Shown here: positions 1-9,890 of the stretch, one piece after another
Layout: every line of letters starts with the position of its first letter
Numbering within the stretch: the first letter of the stretch is position 1
NCBI GenBank assembly: GCA_020975725.1
Contig: QXJR01000008.1
Coordinates: 558,001-622,000 of the forward strand
Length of the DNA stretch: 64,000 nt
Origin: Picocystis sp. L7
Taxonomy: Eukaryota; Chlorophyta; Picocystophyceae; Picocystales; Picocystaceae
Direction: 5' to 3'
Program-made: the position numbers and the translations under genes
Notes under the pieces: model-generated
Databases searched by the model: none
The model's input: only the letters and a program-made list of their open reading frames with translations
What the model was told of the DNA's origin: nothing

Positions 1-241
1 GGGGATCCTGAATGAGGTAGGCCGCGTACATCTCAAGAAATTTTTACCTGTCGCGCGGTTCAGGTGTAGAGACTAGTTTTGTTGTGTAGCATGTCCATCA
101 GTTTTTCGCTACAACGGTGGAAAAATATTTCCAAATTGCAATGTAGATTAAGCCGAATTCATTACAATCCAATCCATATCACTTCCTCCACCAGCTTCCC
201 ACGAGGAGGCCTGTCCATCTCCCCAAAATCGTTCTCCTGGT

Positions 242-2001
242 TTACAACAGCCCAATCACTTTCCACCAGACTGGCCCTGCCCCAAGCCACACAACGAGGT
301 AAAAGATTGACATGACAAATCCCATCTGGTACCACTTGGGAAGAGGCACATATCCTGCACCAAAGTAGGGAGGGGCCGAACCAATTCCATAGTTGGTTGT
401 GCAGCCCATCAGATTGGACATGTACCCAAGGACTAGGGCAGCGAGCATCGGGGGGGCACCGCAAGCCACTGCGACGGACAAGAATGCAGTGTACATTGCT
501 CCGATATGAGCAGCCCCTGAAGCAAACAAGTAGTGAGAGTAAAAATAGAGAAGGATCACAATCAAGAAGGCTGGCTGCCAAGCAAGTCCTAGACCTCCCA
601 CCACGTTCACGACGGCACTAGAGAAAGCTGGGATGACGCCGAGCTTGTTCAGGTATGCCGCCATTGCAATCAGGGCTGCAAACCAGGTCAAGGTGTCCCA
701 GGCAGCACTTTCCTGGAGGCACTCCTTCCAGCTTATAACTCCTGTTACCAATAGGATGGTAAGTCCCACCAAGGCTGCTCCTATCGAACCGATCCCTACC
801 GCACTGCCAAAGATCCACAGGCCTACAGTAATGGAGAGAGCTACTGCCATTACCTTCTCATCCAGCGACATGGGTCCAAGTTTTGCGAGCTCCTCCTTCG
901 CCAATTTCGGCGCTTCCGGGGACTCCTTAATCTCTGGCGGATAAAGTGCATACAAAACCAATGGCACACCAATCAGTGAGATGATTCCTGGCACAATAGC
1001 ACCCAGTGCCCACTGTCCCCAGCTGATCGTCTGGCCGATGGCTGTGGTAGCCAGATTGACTGCCAATGGATTCGCTGCCATGGCAGTAATGAACATTGCC
1101 GAAGTCACACACGAGGTCTGAAAGCAAGTAAGCATCAAGTAAGATCCCAACTTCCTCTCTGTACCGTTGTTGGGGTCCGAACCACACGACACCGACAGAG
1201 CCTTTGTGAGAGGAAGAAAAATGCCACCAGAGCGGGCAGCCAGGGATGGAATGGCTGGTGCCAAGAGTGCCTCTGCAAAGACAAGCGAATATGTCAAGCC
1301 CAGAGTGGTCTTTCCAAAAAGGGACACGATGAAGTAGGCTATACGGTTTCCAAGGCCAGTTTTGATGAACCCTCGAGCCAAGAAGAAGGCGAGCGCAATC
1401 AACCACGGGATCTCACTTGCAAAAGCGCTGAAAGCCGCAGCAAAAGTGAGGGTTTTCGTGTTGATTGCCACGCCGAGGCCAATCATTGCCACAGCTCCGA
1501 GAGGCACAGGGGTGGTGATGATCCCCACTGCGTGTTTGGACGTCCACACCGCGTCAGCGTCGCACTCCAGTGACCGCTGGATGAAGCATCACGCCCGTCG
1601 AAGTCGCACTTCGTCTTACCAATCGTTCCGAGGAATATGGCGAGCAGGTGCCAGGCTTGTTTCGTGATGCCGGCTGGAGGCGGGATGACCCACACGACCG
1701 CGGCTGTGAGCACGCACGCGGCGAGCTTCTTGAGGTCGGCACCTTTCCAGGTGGAAGGAGGCGTTGCAGAAGCGGCCGACACGGCAGGCGTGGAAGCCGA
1801 GGCCTTCACCTCGGGTTTGCGTGCTTTGAACGAAGTCGTACGCGTCCGGAAGCCTGCATGGGCGTTCCTTTCGTCGAGTTTGGCGCGCGTCGCGACCGGT
1901 CTCTTGGCGAACCCTGCAGGTCGCGATGTCCTTCCTGCGGCCGTCGCGACGCGTCCCGGCCGCGTTCGCGGCATGGCGAGGGTCGACGGAAAGCTCGCCA
2001 T
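242..2001 (-). CDS. Plastid 2-oxoglutarate/malate translocator (DASS family), two exons
   Basis: Twelve-helix-type dicarboxylate/sodium symporter-family protein of about 555 aa; in plants such proteins exchange 2-oxoglutarate and malate across the inner plastid envelope. Exon 1 is 1620-2001 and exon 2 is 242-1527. The 92-nt intron has donor GTAAGA, a CTGACG branch motif and acceptor ACGCAG; splicing restores the family stretch FLGTIVGIITTPVPLGA across the junction. The first ~85 residues (MASFPSTLAMPRTRPGRV...) are rich in Arg, Ser, Thr and Ala and read as a transit peptide. Family landmarks seen include the loop PSLAARSGGIFLPL, SCGSDPNNGTERKLGSYLM, and near the C terminus NYGIGSAPPYFGAGYVPLP. 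It is divergently arranged with the Myb-like gene starting at 2519. The family is certain; the substrate and DiT1 versus DiT2 type are inferred. Confidence 0.9.
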
Positions 2002-2518
2002 CTCCTTCGTTCACCTGGATGCGATTCGGAACCTTTCTTTCGCTTCCAAATTCGCACTCGAAGGTCCGCGCTCGTGCGTCCGAGGCTCTCCGATCGGGTT
2101 CGAATGGACCCTCGATGGACGTCCCTGCCTCCCCACGTGGGGGGGGGGGATGGACCGGCTGAAATGCGAAGGGGAGGAGGCAGACGCCCGGAGAAGATGG
2201 GAGGGATCTCAGAAGCGCGGGGCGATCCCCCCGCCCCGTCCGTCGTACCCGTACCCGTACGTCGATCGGATCCCTCCCCACTCCGGGTCCCGGGTTCGAT
2301 CCGGAGTCCCCCATCGATGCCTTTCCTCCCTCCAATCGATACCTTCCGCCCGAGGTCTCGATGGGATCGCGTCGGAGGTCTCGATGGGATGCGTTTCTGG
2401 GGCGTTCGCGCCATCTCCCCCCCTCAATCCCTCTGCCCAACCCCTGGCCGGGGGTGAAGCGGGAACTCGTCCATTCCCACTCGAAACGCCTCTTGGCACG
2501 CGCCAACGAGGGACGACC
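2002..2518. other. Divergent intergenic region, GC-rich and stop-poor
   Basis: Shared 5' region of the transporter and the Myb-like gene. It is GC-rich, with a run of G around 2141-2150 and many TCGAT-type words. Long frames cross it on both strands only because stop codons are scarce. I see no separate gene. Confidence 0.6.
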
Positions 2519-4093
2519 ATGGCGGACAATGCCGAGGCAGATCCGATGTTCAAGATGGCACCGTCCATCTGGATGCTGGAACACATGCTGCAAGACTTCC
2601 AGCTGGACGACGACCTCGTGCAAGGGGTCCTGACCACGCTGAACGAAACCTGCATCATCGACACCAAAGACCTGCCGCCGAAGCTGCACCTCTGGCTGCT
2701 GCTGCGAGCCGTGAGGCACAAGGTGTCCAAAAACGTCATCGATACCACCGTGCTGGGCATGCTGAGCCAAATCGAACCGACGGCGGAAAAGGCGAAGCTG
2801 GCCGAATCAGCCTTGGAACAAGTGGTCCCGGAAGAAAAACTCATGACCCACGTCAAAGCACAGGCCATACTAGAACACATCAGACCAGGAGGCGACATCG
2901 AGAAATTCAGATTGCTGGCCAAGAAATTACTACCCAGCTCCAAGCAGTGTAAAGGGGCCGAAAAGACACTGCGAGCTGCCCTGCACGAGGTGCTCGACAA
3001 CGGTTCAGACGCGGAGAGACTGCTGAAGGCCTATCCCTTGAAGCCCGTGCTGCACTCCTTGGCCAAGTACATCGAATCTGCAGCGGTAAAGTTGAAGCCT
3101 ACGTTTCTTGAAAGAATCGAGCTGATGATAAAGGAAAGAAACATCAGGGCATGGCAAGAGCTCGGAAAAGTGGCCGGTGGTCCGCCCGAGTCCCACCCCC
3201 GCCATACCACAGAGGCGAGAGCCAACGTGCCACCGTCTCCAACCCCCTCTCCTCGTAGAAGATTCGAAAAGGCAGATACTACAGCTGTGGTGATGAGCCT
3301 TGATGACATTGTTCAGAGCAAGAAGAGAAAGCAGCAGGATAAAGAAAAGGCCGAGGCCACTGGCCAAGAACATACCAGAAGAGATGCTGCCTTGAACCTT
3401 GAAGAACTCAAGCGTAGGAGAAAAGCTTTGGAAGAAGCTGGTGGAGACGACCCATTGGAAGGGTTCCTTAAGAAAGGCGAGAGCAAACCCCAATCGCTGA
3501 TGGAGGAACAGAAGGGAGCACAGGCTAAAACATGGGGAGAGGAAGAAGATGTCGTGAAGAAGCACAAGAAATCTTCCCGGGCCGACGAAGACCAGAAGCA
3601 AGAGGTGGAAGAGACAGAGCGTGCAAGTCCCAAAAGAAGTAGGGAAAATCTAGCCGAAACAGGAAGTGATGCGGGCAAACCTGTAGACAAGGAAGCTCAG
3701 AGCCGCTTAAAAAGCACTGAAGGAGCAGCCGGTCGAGCACCCAAGGATGCGAACAGGACCAACGCCCCAAGTGAAAGTACAGGAATGGACGAGAATGCTA
3801 CGATGCAGCCATCCCAGAAGGAAAAGGGTTCTGCGAAGGTGGAGAGCTCTCTTAGAAAGACAGATGAAGTGCAGCCTTCCAGCTCGGACAAAGCACAGGG
3901 GATCAAAGTGAAAAAGCGTAAACCTACCTGGAAACCGGAGGAAACAAAAGTGCTCGTTGAGCTTGTCAAGAAACTTGGGGATGACCATGATAAACTTTAC
4001 AAAGCTGAGCAGGCCCTCTTTCAGAAATACAACCGCAAGCCAGAAGACATCATGTATAAGATTCGCAGCCTCAAAAAGTACAAAATTCTGTGA
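2519..4093 (+). CDS. Helical N-domain plus C-terminal Myb-like protein, possible TRF-type telomere protein
   Basis: A 524-aa protein from the first convincing ATG (context GACCATGG). Residues ~10-205 are predicted all-helical, with repeated Leu/Lys-rich amphipathic segments. Residues ~235-460 are low-complexity and highly charged (Lys/Glu/Ser), rich in candidate nuclear-localisation stretches. The last ~55 residues form a Myb/SANT-like unit: TWKPEETKVLVELVKKLGD, then RKPEDIMYKIRSLKKYKIL. A helical domain, a disordered linker and a single C-terminal Myb is the layout of TRF/Taz1-type telomere proteins. However, the diagnostic VDLKDKWR telobox is not clearly present (EDIMYKIR in that place), so the assignment is only a suggestion. 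It could be another single-Myb chromatin protein. It converges with the GSA aminotransferase gene, 77 bp between stops. Confidence 0.55.
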   Translation: MADNAEADPMFKMAPSIWMLEHMLQDFQLDDDLVQGVLTTLNETCIIDTKDLPPKLHLWLLLRAVRHKVSKNVIDTTVLGMLSQIEPTAEKAKLAESALEQVVPEEKLMTHVKAQAILEHIRPGGDIEKFRLLAKKLLPSSKQCKGAEKTLRAALHEVLDNGSDAERLLKAYPLKPVLHSLAKYIESAAVKLKPTFLERIELMIKERNIRAWQELGKVAGGPPESHPRHTTEARANVPPSPTPSPRRRFEKADTTAVVMSLDDIVQSKKRKQQDKEKAEATGQEHTRRDAALNLEELKRRRKALEEAGGDDPLEGFLKKGESKPQSLMEEQKGAQAKTWGEEEDVVKKHKKSSRADEDQKQEVEETERASPKRSRENLAETGSDAGKPVDKEAQSRLKSTEGAAGRAPKDANRTNAPSESTGMDENATMQPSQKEKGSAKVESSLRKTDEVQPSSSDKAQGIKVKKRKPTWKPEETKVLVELVKKLGDDHDKLYKAEQALFQKYNRKPEDIMYKIRSLKKYKIL

Positions 4094-4170
4094 AAACACA
4101 AGTACCCACATGCACTTGCGACTACAGAACAGCAGTACCTGCTTGGGATGAGTTGTATAAAATCCCTTCT

Positions 4171-5638
4171 CTAAAGACTCTTGAGCACGTCGCGGGCTGC
4201 CTCCAGCGTGAAATCAATGTCCTCTTTGGTGTGTGCCAACCCTGTGAACCCAGCTTCAAAAGCAGAAGGGGCAAGGTACACCCCACGCTCAAGCATGCCA
4301 CGATGCCACTTACCAAACTTGGCCGTGTCAGACTGTGCAGCATCTGCAAAGCTCCTCACTGGCTTATCACTGAAGAAGAAACCAAACATACCGCGGATGC
4401 TTCCACCAGTCATTGCATGACCGGTTTCCTCTCCAATTTCCAGAAGCCCATTGATGAGTCTCTTGGTGATCTCATCCAAGTACTCGTACTGACCGGGTCT
4501 CTGCAAAATCTCCAGGGTCTTGATACCAGCACACATGGCCAAGGGGTTGCCAGAAAGAGTGCCGGCTTGATACATGGGTCCTGCAGGAGCCACCACTTCC
4601 ATGATCTCACGCTTTCCTCCATATGCTCCCACGGGCAGACCTCCACCGATCACCTTACCCATGGTGGTCATGTCGGGAGTGATGCCAAAGTAGTTCTGAG
4701 CACATCCGTAGTCAATGCGGAAGCCAGTCATCACCTCATCGAAGCACAGGACGGCGCCTTCTTCTGAGGTGATATCACGGAGTCCCTGAAGGAACTCAAG
4801 GTCAGGAACAATGTAGCCTGAGTTGCCCACCACAGGCTCGAGAATGACTCCTGCAATCTCTCCCTTGTTGGCGGCAAATGCCTCCTTCACAGCTCCAATG
4901 TCATTGTAAGGAACGCAGATGGTGGATGCGGTTGCGCCGCCAGGCACTCCAGGTGAGTCCGGAAGGCCAAGGGTGGCCACTCCTGAACCTGCCTGCACGA
5001 GGAACGGATCTCCGTGTCCGTGGTAGCATCCGACGAACTTGAGGACCTTCTCACGGCCCGTGTAGGCACGCATGGTGCGCAACGCGGAAATGCAAGCTTC
5101 CGTACCGGAGTTGACGAATCGCACCATTTCCACAGAGGGCACAGCGTCGATCACCATCTTCGCCAGTACGTTTTCCAGCACACACGGTGCTCCGAACGAC
5201 GTTCCCTTGTCCAGTTGGGCCTTGAGGGCCTCGTTCACCTCTTCATTGGCAGCTCCGACGATGGCCGGTCCCCAGGATCCAATGTAGTCCACGTACTTGT
5301 TTCCATCCACGTCGAACGCGTAAGGTCCTTTGACGCGATCGAAGACGATGGGCTTCCCTCCCACGGACTTGAACGCACGCACGGGAGAGTTGACGCCTCC
5401 AGGGAGCAGATCTTGCGCCTCTTTGAAGATCTTTGCGTCGTCATGCTTCGGTCAGTCGTTTCCGTCCGTCTCGAGGTCCTCTTTTCACGCGTCGGAGCCT
5501 CGCACGCACCTCTTCGGACTTGGTGGTGACGAAGTTACCTGGCGTGGTCACGGCCTTGGCGACGGTGGTCCTTCCGTTCCTCCTCGCCGTGGCTCCTCCT
5601 GCCGTCTTCAGGTTGATCTTGGCGTGCACTTTGGCCAT
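4171..5638 (-). CDS. GSA: Glutamate-1-semialdehyde 2,1-aminomutase, plastid, two exons
   Basis: PLP enzyme converting glutamate-1-semialdehyde to 5-aminolevulinate, the committed precursor of chlorophyll and haem, in the plastid stroma. Exon 1 (5510-5638) encodes a basic leader starting [15 protein letters not shown] and ending TTKSEE. Exon 2 is best taken as 4171-5430, starting [17 protein letters not shown], so the joined protein is 462 aa, as expected. The 79-nt intron starts GTGCGT and has CTGAC 22 nt before the acceptor AAAG. An acceptor 15 nt earlier (GAAG) also keeps the frame, adding HDDAK, but would put the branch only a few nt from the splice site. Active-site features seen: [29 protein letters not shown], and the PLP lysine in [17 protein letters not shown]. 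Very strong family match. Confidence 0.96.
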
Positions 5639-6025
5639 GTTTCGCCTCCCTTGGTTGCGCGGTCGGCGCGCAGGCGTGAGATCGATGCGACACGTGTGGC
5701 GGCGAGTCGCGTGGAAGATCTGGTCTCTATCCGAATCGCGGATCAGGTCTCGAAAGGGGGGAACGAAAGGGGATCCCATCCGGACAACAACCCGAGATTC
5801 GTCCCGATCCAAAGGGAGGAGATCCCGGTCTAAAACGGGAGGATAGAAGGGAAGTGGAAGGGCGGTCGGTCCCCATCGGGGGGGACCAAGCAGGGAGAGC
5901 CAGGGAACGATGGACTGAGAGGGACTGTGAGGGAGAGAGATCGAGAGGGATTGACAGAGCCAAGAGGCGTTCCGACACGTCTCTGCGATGCATCACGAGA
6001 GGAACGTCCATGTAAGAGGACGGGA
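5639..6025. other. Intergenic region between CWC25 3' end and GSA 5' end
   Basis: About 390 bp, purine-rich in places (GGGAGAGAGATCGAGAGGG near 5932). It must hold the GSA promoter and the CWC25 3' end. No gene or RNA recognised. Confidence 0.5.
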
Positions 6026-7546
6026 TCAGGACCCAGGTCCACGCCGACGACGAGAAAGCTGCTCCTCCAACGTGCGAGAACCGTCGGTGGTGAACAAAGA
6101 GCGACCGGCCTCGGACAAAAAAGCCGCCTTCGAGGTGTGGTGTCGGAGCTGGCGGTTGACCTGCTCCACGCTTGAGTAGACGTCGCGGCGATCTGCCTCG
6201 GCTGCCTCGGCCAAACGAGAGCGTTTCAGAACTTCGTGCGTATCGGCGTTCTGAGCCATCTCGGACAACCGGCGGGCCTTCTCTTCCTCAGAAAGCTTCC
6301 CTGAAGAACGCCTACCCTCGTCGCTTCCATTGCGATCCCGAACAGACCGCCCTCTGCCAGCCATAGGACGAGAGGACGTCGTGGTCGTATCCCTTGTGGC
6401 CCGTTCCGGCATGCTCAGACCGCCTGGCTTGTCATTCAACGGCAAGAGACCCTCTGGAACTTGCAACCCATACCTGCTGGAGCGTTGCGCAGAGGCACTG
6501 TCATGGACGGTCTGGCCCGGAGAGTGTTCGTTGAACCTTGCTGGAGGGCGTCCAGGTGAAGTTCCCCTTCCTTCACGTCCGTCGCATCGACGATGAGAAG
6601 TGCTCTGAACATCGCTCCCGTGCCCATGGTTGCCGGTGCGGTCGGTGCGACTCCCGTATCTATCCCTTCGCTCGTCGTAAGGCGGGCTTCTGCTCCTTCT
6701 TCTGTCCCTGCTAGAGCGTTCTCCCCACCTTCCTCTTCTTGATTCCCCTCGAGGAGAACGGGATCGATGCGAGCTGCGATGTCTCCTGGCATCCCTGTGA
6801 CGCACCTCCTTGGAACTTTCCCCTCTTCGATACCTGCGCTCGTGTCTACTGCCTGGGCTGTGGCTTCGACTCCTGCTTCTCCCACGATGCACATCCTTGT
6901 GCTCCCTTCCTCCGATGCGGTGCGGTCGCTTTTGGGCCTCCAGTTGGTCGATTTGGGATCGTATCGCTTCCATCCTGACGGGATTTTCTCTTATTCTGCG
7001 TAGCGCTTGCTCTTCTTGCAGCTTGATGGCCACGAGGGGGTCGTGGGTCATCCGTTGCCACAGTTCGTTTTGAGACTTGACCTCTCCTTGACCAAAGATG
7101 GAACCTGGTACATTGGATGCCTTTTCCTTCTCTTTTTCTTTGTCCTTCGCATCGATGGCTTCCACTGGTTTCCCGAGGGCGTACTCTTCTTCTTCTTTCT
7201 CCTTGTTGGCGGCCATCGGTGGTGCGTACATGAATTCCAGCCTTTCTGGTTGCCTATTGCGTTGTTGGTTTCGGTCAGCATTCTCTCCTCGCGTGCGCTT
7301 GCAATCCTCCTCTTCCCTTGTATCGTTTCGCTCTCCCGTCACTCACTTGGATGGTTTTCCTTTGGCGTACTGTCGGAGTTCCGACCTTTCCCTTTCTTCT
7401 TGGATGTGCTTTTTCATCTCTTCGGTCCTCTTTTTTTCCTGGGCCGCTTCCTCTTCTTTCTTCCACACCCTTTCCTGCATCTTCAGGCTCCCCACGTGCC
7501 ACGATTTCTTCCCCAAGAAGGACATCGGTCCGCCATCGCCGCCCAT
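6026..7546 (-). CDS. CWC25: Pre-mRNA-splicing factor CWC25 homologue, two exons
   Basis: CWC25 joins the catalytically activated spliceosome and helps the first splicing step. Exon 1 (7347-7546) carries the family signature GKKSWHVGSLKMQERVWKKE followed by a coiled coil of Glu/Lys/Arg. Exon 2 (6026-7253) begins QPERLEFMYAPPMAANKEKE, equivalent to the conserved RLDWMYxxP of the family, then EEYALGKPVE. The 93-nt intron has donor GTGAGT, branch CTGAC and acceptor AATAG; joining makes K-P-S-K-Q-P-E-R in frame. The total is 475 aa. The C-terminal half is an Arg/Ser/Asp-rich tail (SRSRSHSPGSRHERR), typical of nuclear splicing proteins, ending in a conserved-looking EADRRDVYSSVEQVNRQLRHH. Divergent with the CCDC137-like gene at 7760. 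Confidence 0.9.
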
Positions 7547-7621
7547 GACGTCCAAGTGAAGTCGAGCACCACTCCCTCGCCTCTCCCTCACCCCCCCCCC
7601 CAGTGGGTGCTGCCGACCCCA

Positions 7622-7716
7622 TCTGCTCCAGGGGCGGAACATCTTGGGTTGTCCTTTCCTGCCGCGGTCGGCCCCCTTCCTTCTGCTCCAGGGGCGGAAC
7701 ATCTTGGGTTGTCCTT
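7622..7716. repeat. 35-bp direct repeat in a bidirectional promoter
   Basis: An identical 35-bp word (beginning TCTGCTCCAGGGGCGGAACA, ending GGGTTGTCCTT) lies at 7622-7656 and again at 7682-7716, exactly 60 bp apart. Both copies sit in the 213-bp gap between the divergent starts of CWC25 (7546) and the CCDC137-like gene (7760). It could be a duplicated regulatory element or a young tandem duplication. Confidence 0.85.
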
Positions 7717-7759
7717 CTCCCCCCTTGGGCTTGGACGCAGTGGACGTGTGTCGGCGAAG

Positions 7760-8533
7760 ATGGGCGGCAAGGCGCAGCGCAGGAGGGAGAAGAACTGGAT
7801 CCAAGCCAAGCTGGGGGTGGAGGAAAGGGCCAAGCGGGACCTGCCCAAGGGAGAGATCGAAAGGAAGGAGTTCGAACGACCGCCCAAGGGGGTCAGGCAC
7901 GTCATGGAGTTCCGGAGCGGAGAGAGCGAAAAGAAGAGACAAGAACTGAAACGAAAGAAATGGGAACAAGAGGAACGCACGAGAGAAGAGAAGAAGGACC
8001 AGACGAGATCGATGCGGTTCAAGAGGGAGAAAGAAGAGAAACAAAACGGCAGTCCCAAGCGCCAGGACGACGGAAAGGAGCTCGGAAAACCACAGGTGAT
8101 GCACACGTCCCAGGAAATCGAAGCGACAGAAGCCCAACGAAACGAGAAAAACAAGAGGAAAGGGTTCCTCCAGCTGAGGAAGGAGAAGAAGAGATCGAAG
8201 CGGAAGGATCAGAGCGATCGGACGGAAGAAGAACCGAGGGCCACGACGAAAACAGAACCCGTCGCCTTCGGGGAGACGGCCGACAAGCCGCCGGACATCA
8301 CCCTCCGCAGGAAGGGAATGCCAGGGACGGAAACGGGCAGGAAGAATCAGGAAAGGCTTTCCCATCTGTTTCAGAAACAATTCAGAGACGCGCAAGCCAA
8401 GGCGGCAGGAAAACCGACGTCGAAAGAGATCCGACGAAAGAGCAAACAACCAGCGCCCAAACCTCTGGTGGACGAAAAAATGCGCCTTGAACTCATTCAA
8501 GCGTACAGGAAGAAAAGAGGACACCTGCTCTGA
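7760..8533 (+). CDS. CCDC137-like basic coiled-coil nuclear protein
   Basis: A 257-aa protein that is almost entirely charged (Lys, Arg, Glu, Gln), with long helix/coiled-coil stretches and many basic clusters suggesting nuclear or nucleolar location. It opens MGGKAQRRREKNWIQAKLGV. The C-terminal part holds VAFGETADKPPDITLRRKG and ends RLELIQAYRKKRGHLL. That pattern (a V-x-FGE-PP-LT-R motif followed by a final short helix with QAYR) resembles CCDC137 family proteins, but low complexity makes the match uncertain. The start is the ATG 214 bp from the divergent CWC25 start. It converges with the Tim17-like gene. A conserved nucleolar basic protein is the safest description. Confidence 0.6.
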   Translation: MGGKAQRRREKNWIQAKLGVEERAKRDLPKGEIERKEFERPPKGVRHVMEFRSGESEKKRQELKRKKWEQEERTREEKKDQTRSMRFKREKEEKQNGSPKRQDDGKELGKPQVMHTSQEIEATEAQRNEKNKRKGFLQLRKEKKRSKRKDQSDRTEEEPRATTKTEPVAFGETADKPPDITLRRKGMPGTETGRKNQERLSHLFQKQFRDAQAKAAGKPTSKEIRRKSKQPAPKPLVDEKMRLELIQAYRKKRGHLL

Positions 8534-8724
8534 TTCCCTGGTCCGTTCACGTGTTCGGTGCGTCGTTTGGACGCATGACAGGAATAAATGCGCTCTTGAT
8601 GCACGTCCCATTCTCTTCCGGTCGCAAGGGACCGGCTTGGTACCACCGGCACGAGTGGGAAGGCGAAGAAGGAAGGGTCCGATCCGTCCTTGCGTCTCGT
8701 TATCCTCCGTCCGCATCGGAAGCT

Positions 8725-9201
8725 TCAGTGCGGACGATCTCTATCTCCTTCCAGCCTCCTCCGAAACTCTCCTTCTTCGTATTCGTTGCGTATCGTCTTG
8801 GCTTCCTCTTCCGTGACGGGTCGAATGGGCAGCCACTTGGGCCACACGAAGCGCTCCACGTCCGCCTCGTCGCGTCCCCTTTCTATCGTTTCATGTTCGC
8901 GTTCCAGCAGCCCTGCGCGTTCCAAGGCTCTCTCTGCTCGTTTCTTGATCCTCAGCCAATCTGCACCGGCGTGGACCCCGCAGGCGAATGCACCGCACCA
9001 GAACGCACTGGCCATTCCATGCGCTCGCGAACCGCCGTGTTGGAAGCGTCCGAGCGCTCCGCCCGCCACTGCTCCTCCGAAGAAGCTGTTCAGCGGTCCG
9101 TCCACACCCTTCCTGGCCTCCCTGGACGCGTTGTGGCCGATCACGAAGGCCAGTGCGCATCCAGCGGCCAAGCTCGCGGCGCCCAGCGAAGTGGGCGCCA
9201 T
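8725..9201 (-). CDS. Tim17/Tim22/Tim23-family membrane protein
   Basis: A 158-aa protein starting MAPTSLGAASLAAGCALAF. The first ~85 residues hold three to four short, glycine/alanine-rich hydrophobic segments (GGAVAGGALGRF, FWCGAFACGVHAGADWLR), the look of the Tim17/22/23/PMP24/OEP16 superfamily of mitochondrial and plastid membrane proteins. The rest is a soluble charged tail containing VWPKWLPIRPVTEEEAKTIR. An upstream in-frame stretch (to 9297) has no ATG. It could be a preprotein translocase relative, a complex I NDUFA11-type subunit or an OEP16-like channel; I cannot tell which. It is on the same strand as PP1 inhibitor-2, whose stop lies 177 bp upstream of this start. Confidence 0.6.
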   Translation of the reverse strand: MAPTSLGAASLAAGCALAFVIGHNASREARKGVDGPLNSFFGGAVAGGALGRFQHGGSRAHGMASAFWCGAFACGVHAGADWLRIKKRAERALERAGLLEREHETIERGRDEADVERFVWPKWLPIRPVTEEEAKTIRNEYEEGEFRRRLEGDRDRPH

Positions 9202-9377
9202 CGTCGGCTCTCCCGTTCCACACGCCTCTCCAAAGCCTCGAAGGAGACGCTGCCTACGACCGCCACAGGACGTTTCCGATCGAGATCCACCGCCCAACGG
9301 GTCGAAAGGAAGGGAACCGACGCGGTGGAGGATGCAAGGAAGGGTGCAAAGATGTTATTGGTTGCACGTGGGCGTGT

Positions 9378-9890
9378 TCAGGCGTCGGAATCGACGGGCG
9401 CTTCTGGATCCACCGCGGCCAGCTCGTCCTCGTCGAACAGGTGTTCCTCGCGTGCCTTCTTCAGCACCTGGAACTCGTTGTAGTGCATCTTGCGGTGCTC
9501 TTCGAACGAACGCCTCTTCCACTCGGATGCATCCACGTTCGGCGGAGTGTATGCGCTGGAATAATCCCGTGGGACCTCTTCGTCCGCTTCCGAGGCCTTG
9601 GGGATGGACAGTGGTTCGCTCTCGGGAAGCTCCCTCTCCTTCTGCCTTTCTGTGGATCCGCCGCTCTGTCCGCTCTGCTCCTCCATGTCCACGTCCACGT
9701 CCGAGTCCAAAGCACAGGGCGACATCCCACCGTCTTCCGCTTCTTCCAGCTCGATGGGTGGCAGGTACGGGGTCTTCGGTTCGTCGATCTTCTGCGTCGC
9801 GCTCTTGTTCTCTTCGTTGTGCTGCAGGTTGTCTTCGTCCCACCGTATCCTCACCCTCTTCTTGGGAGACTTGGACTCGTGCTTCTTCAT
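9378..9890 (-). CDS. Protein phosphatase 1 regulatory inhibitor subunit 2 (IPP-2/Glc8)
   Basis: A 170-aa protein phosphatase 1 regulator. It shows the three PP1-contact blocks of inhibitor-2: the N-terminal RVRIRWDEDNLQHNEENK; then KIDEPKTPYLPP, equivalent to the conserved IDEPxTPY that holds the GSK3-type phosphorylation Thr; and near the C terminus EEHRKMHYNEFQVLKKAREE, equivalent to the KLHYNE-LAR helix that covers the PP1 active site. The rest is acidic and probably disordered, with SDVDVDMEEQSGQSGGS in the middle. Length matches plant and yeast homologues. The start ATG is the first in frame. It shares a 1.2-kb upstream region with the HMG-box gene. Confidence 0.88.
   Translation of the reverse strand: MKKHESKSPKKRVRIRWDEDNLQHNEENKSATQKIDEPKTPYLPPIELEEAEDGGMSPCALDSDVDVDMEEQSGQSGGSTERQKERELPESEPLSIPKASEADEEVPRDYSSAYTPPNVDASEWKRRSFEEHRKMHYNEFQVLKKAREEHLFDEDELAAVDPEAPVDSDA

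Noticed and set aside
1637-2518. N-terminal extension of the Myb-like protein by 294 residues
   Set aside because: It overlaps exon 1 of the transporter on the other strand, lacks ATG support and changes character abruptly at the ATG at 2519.
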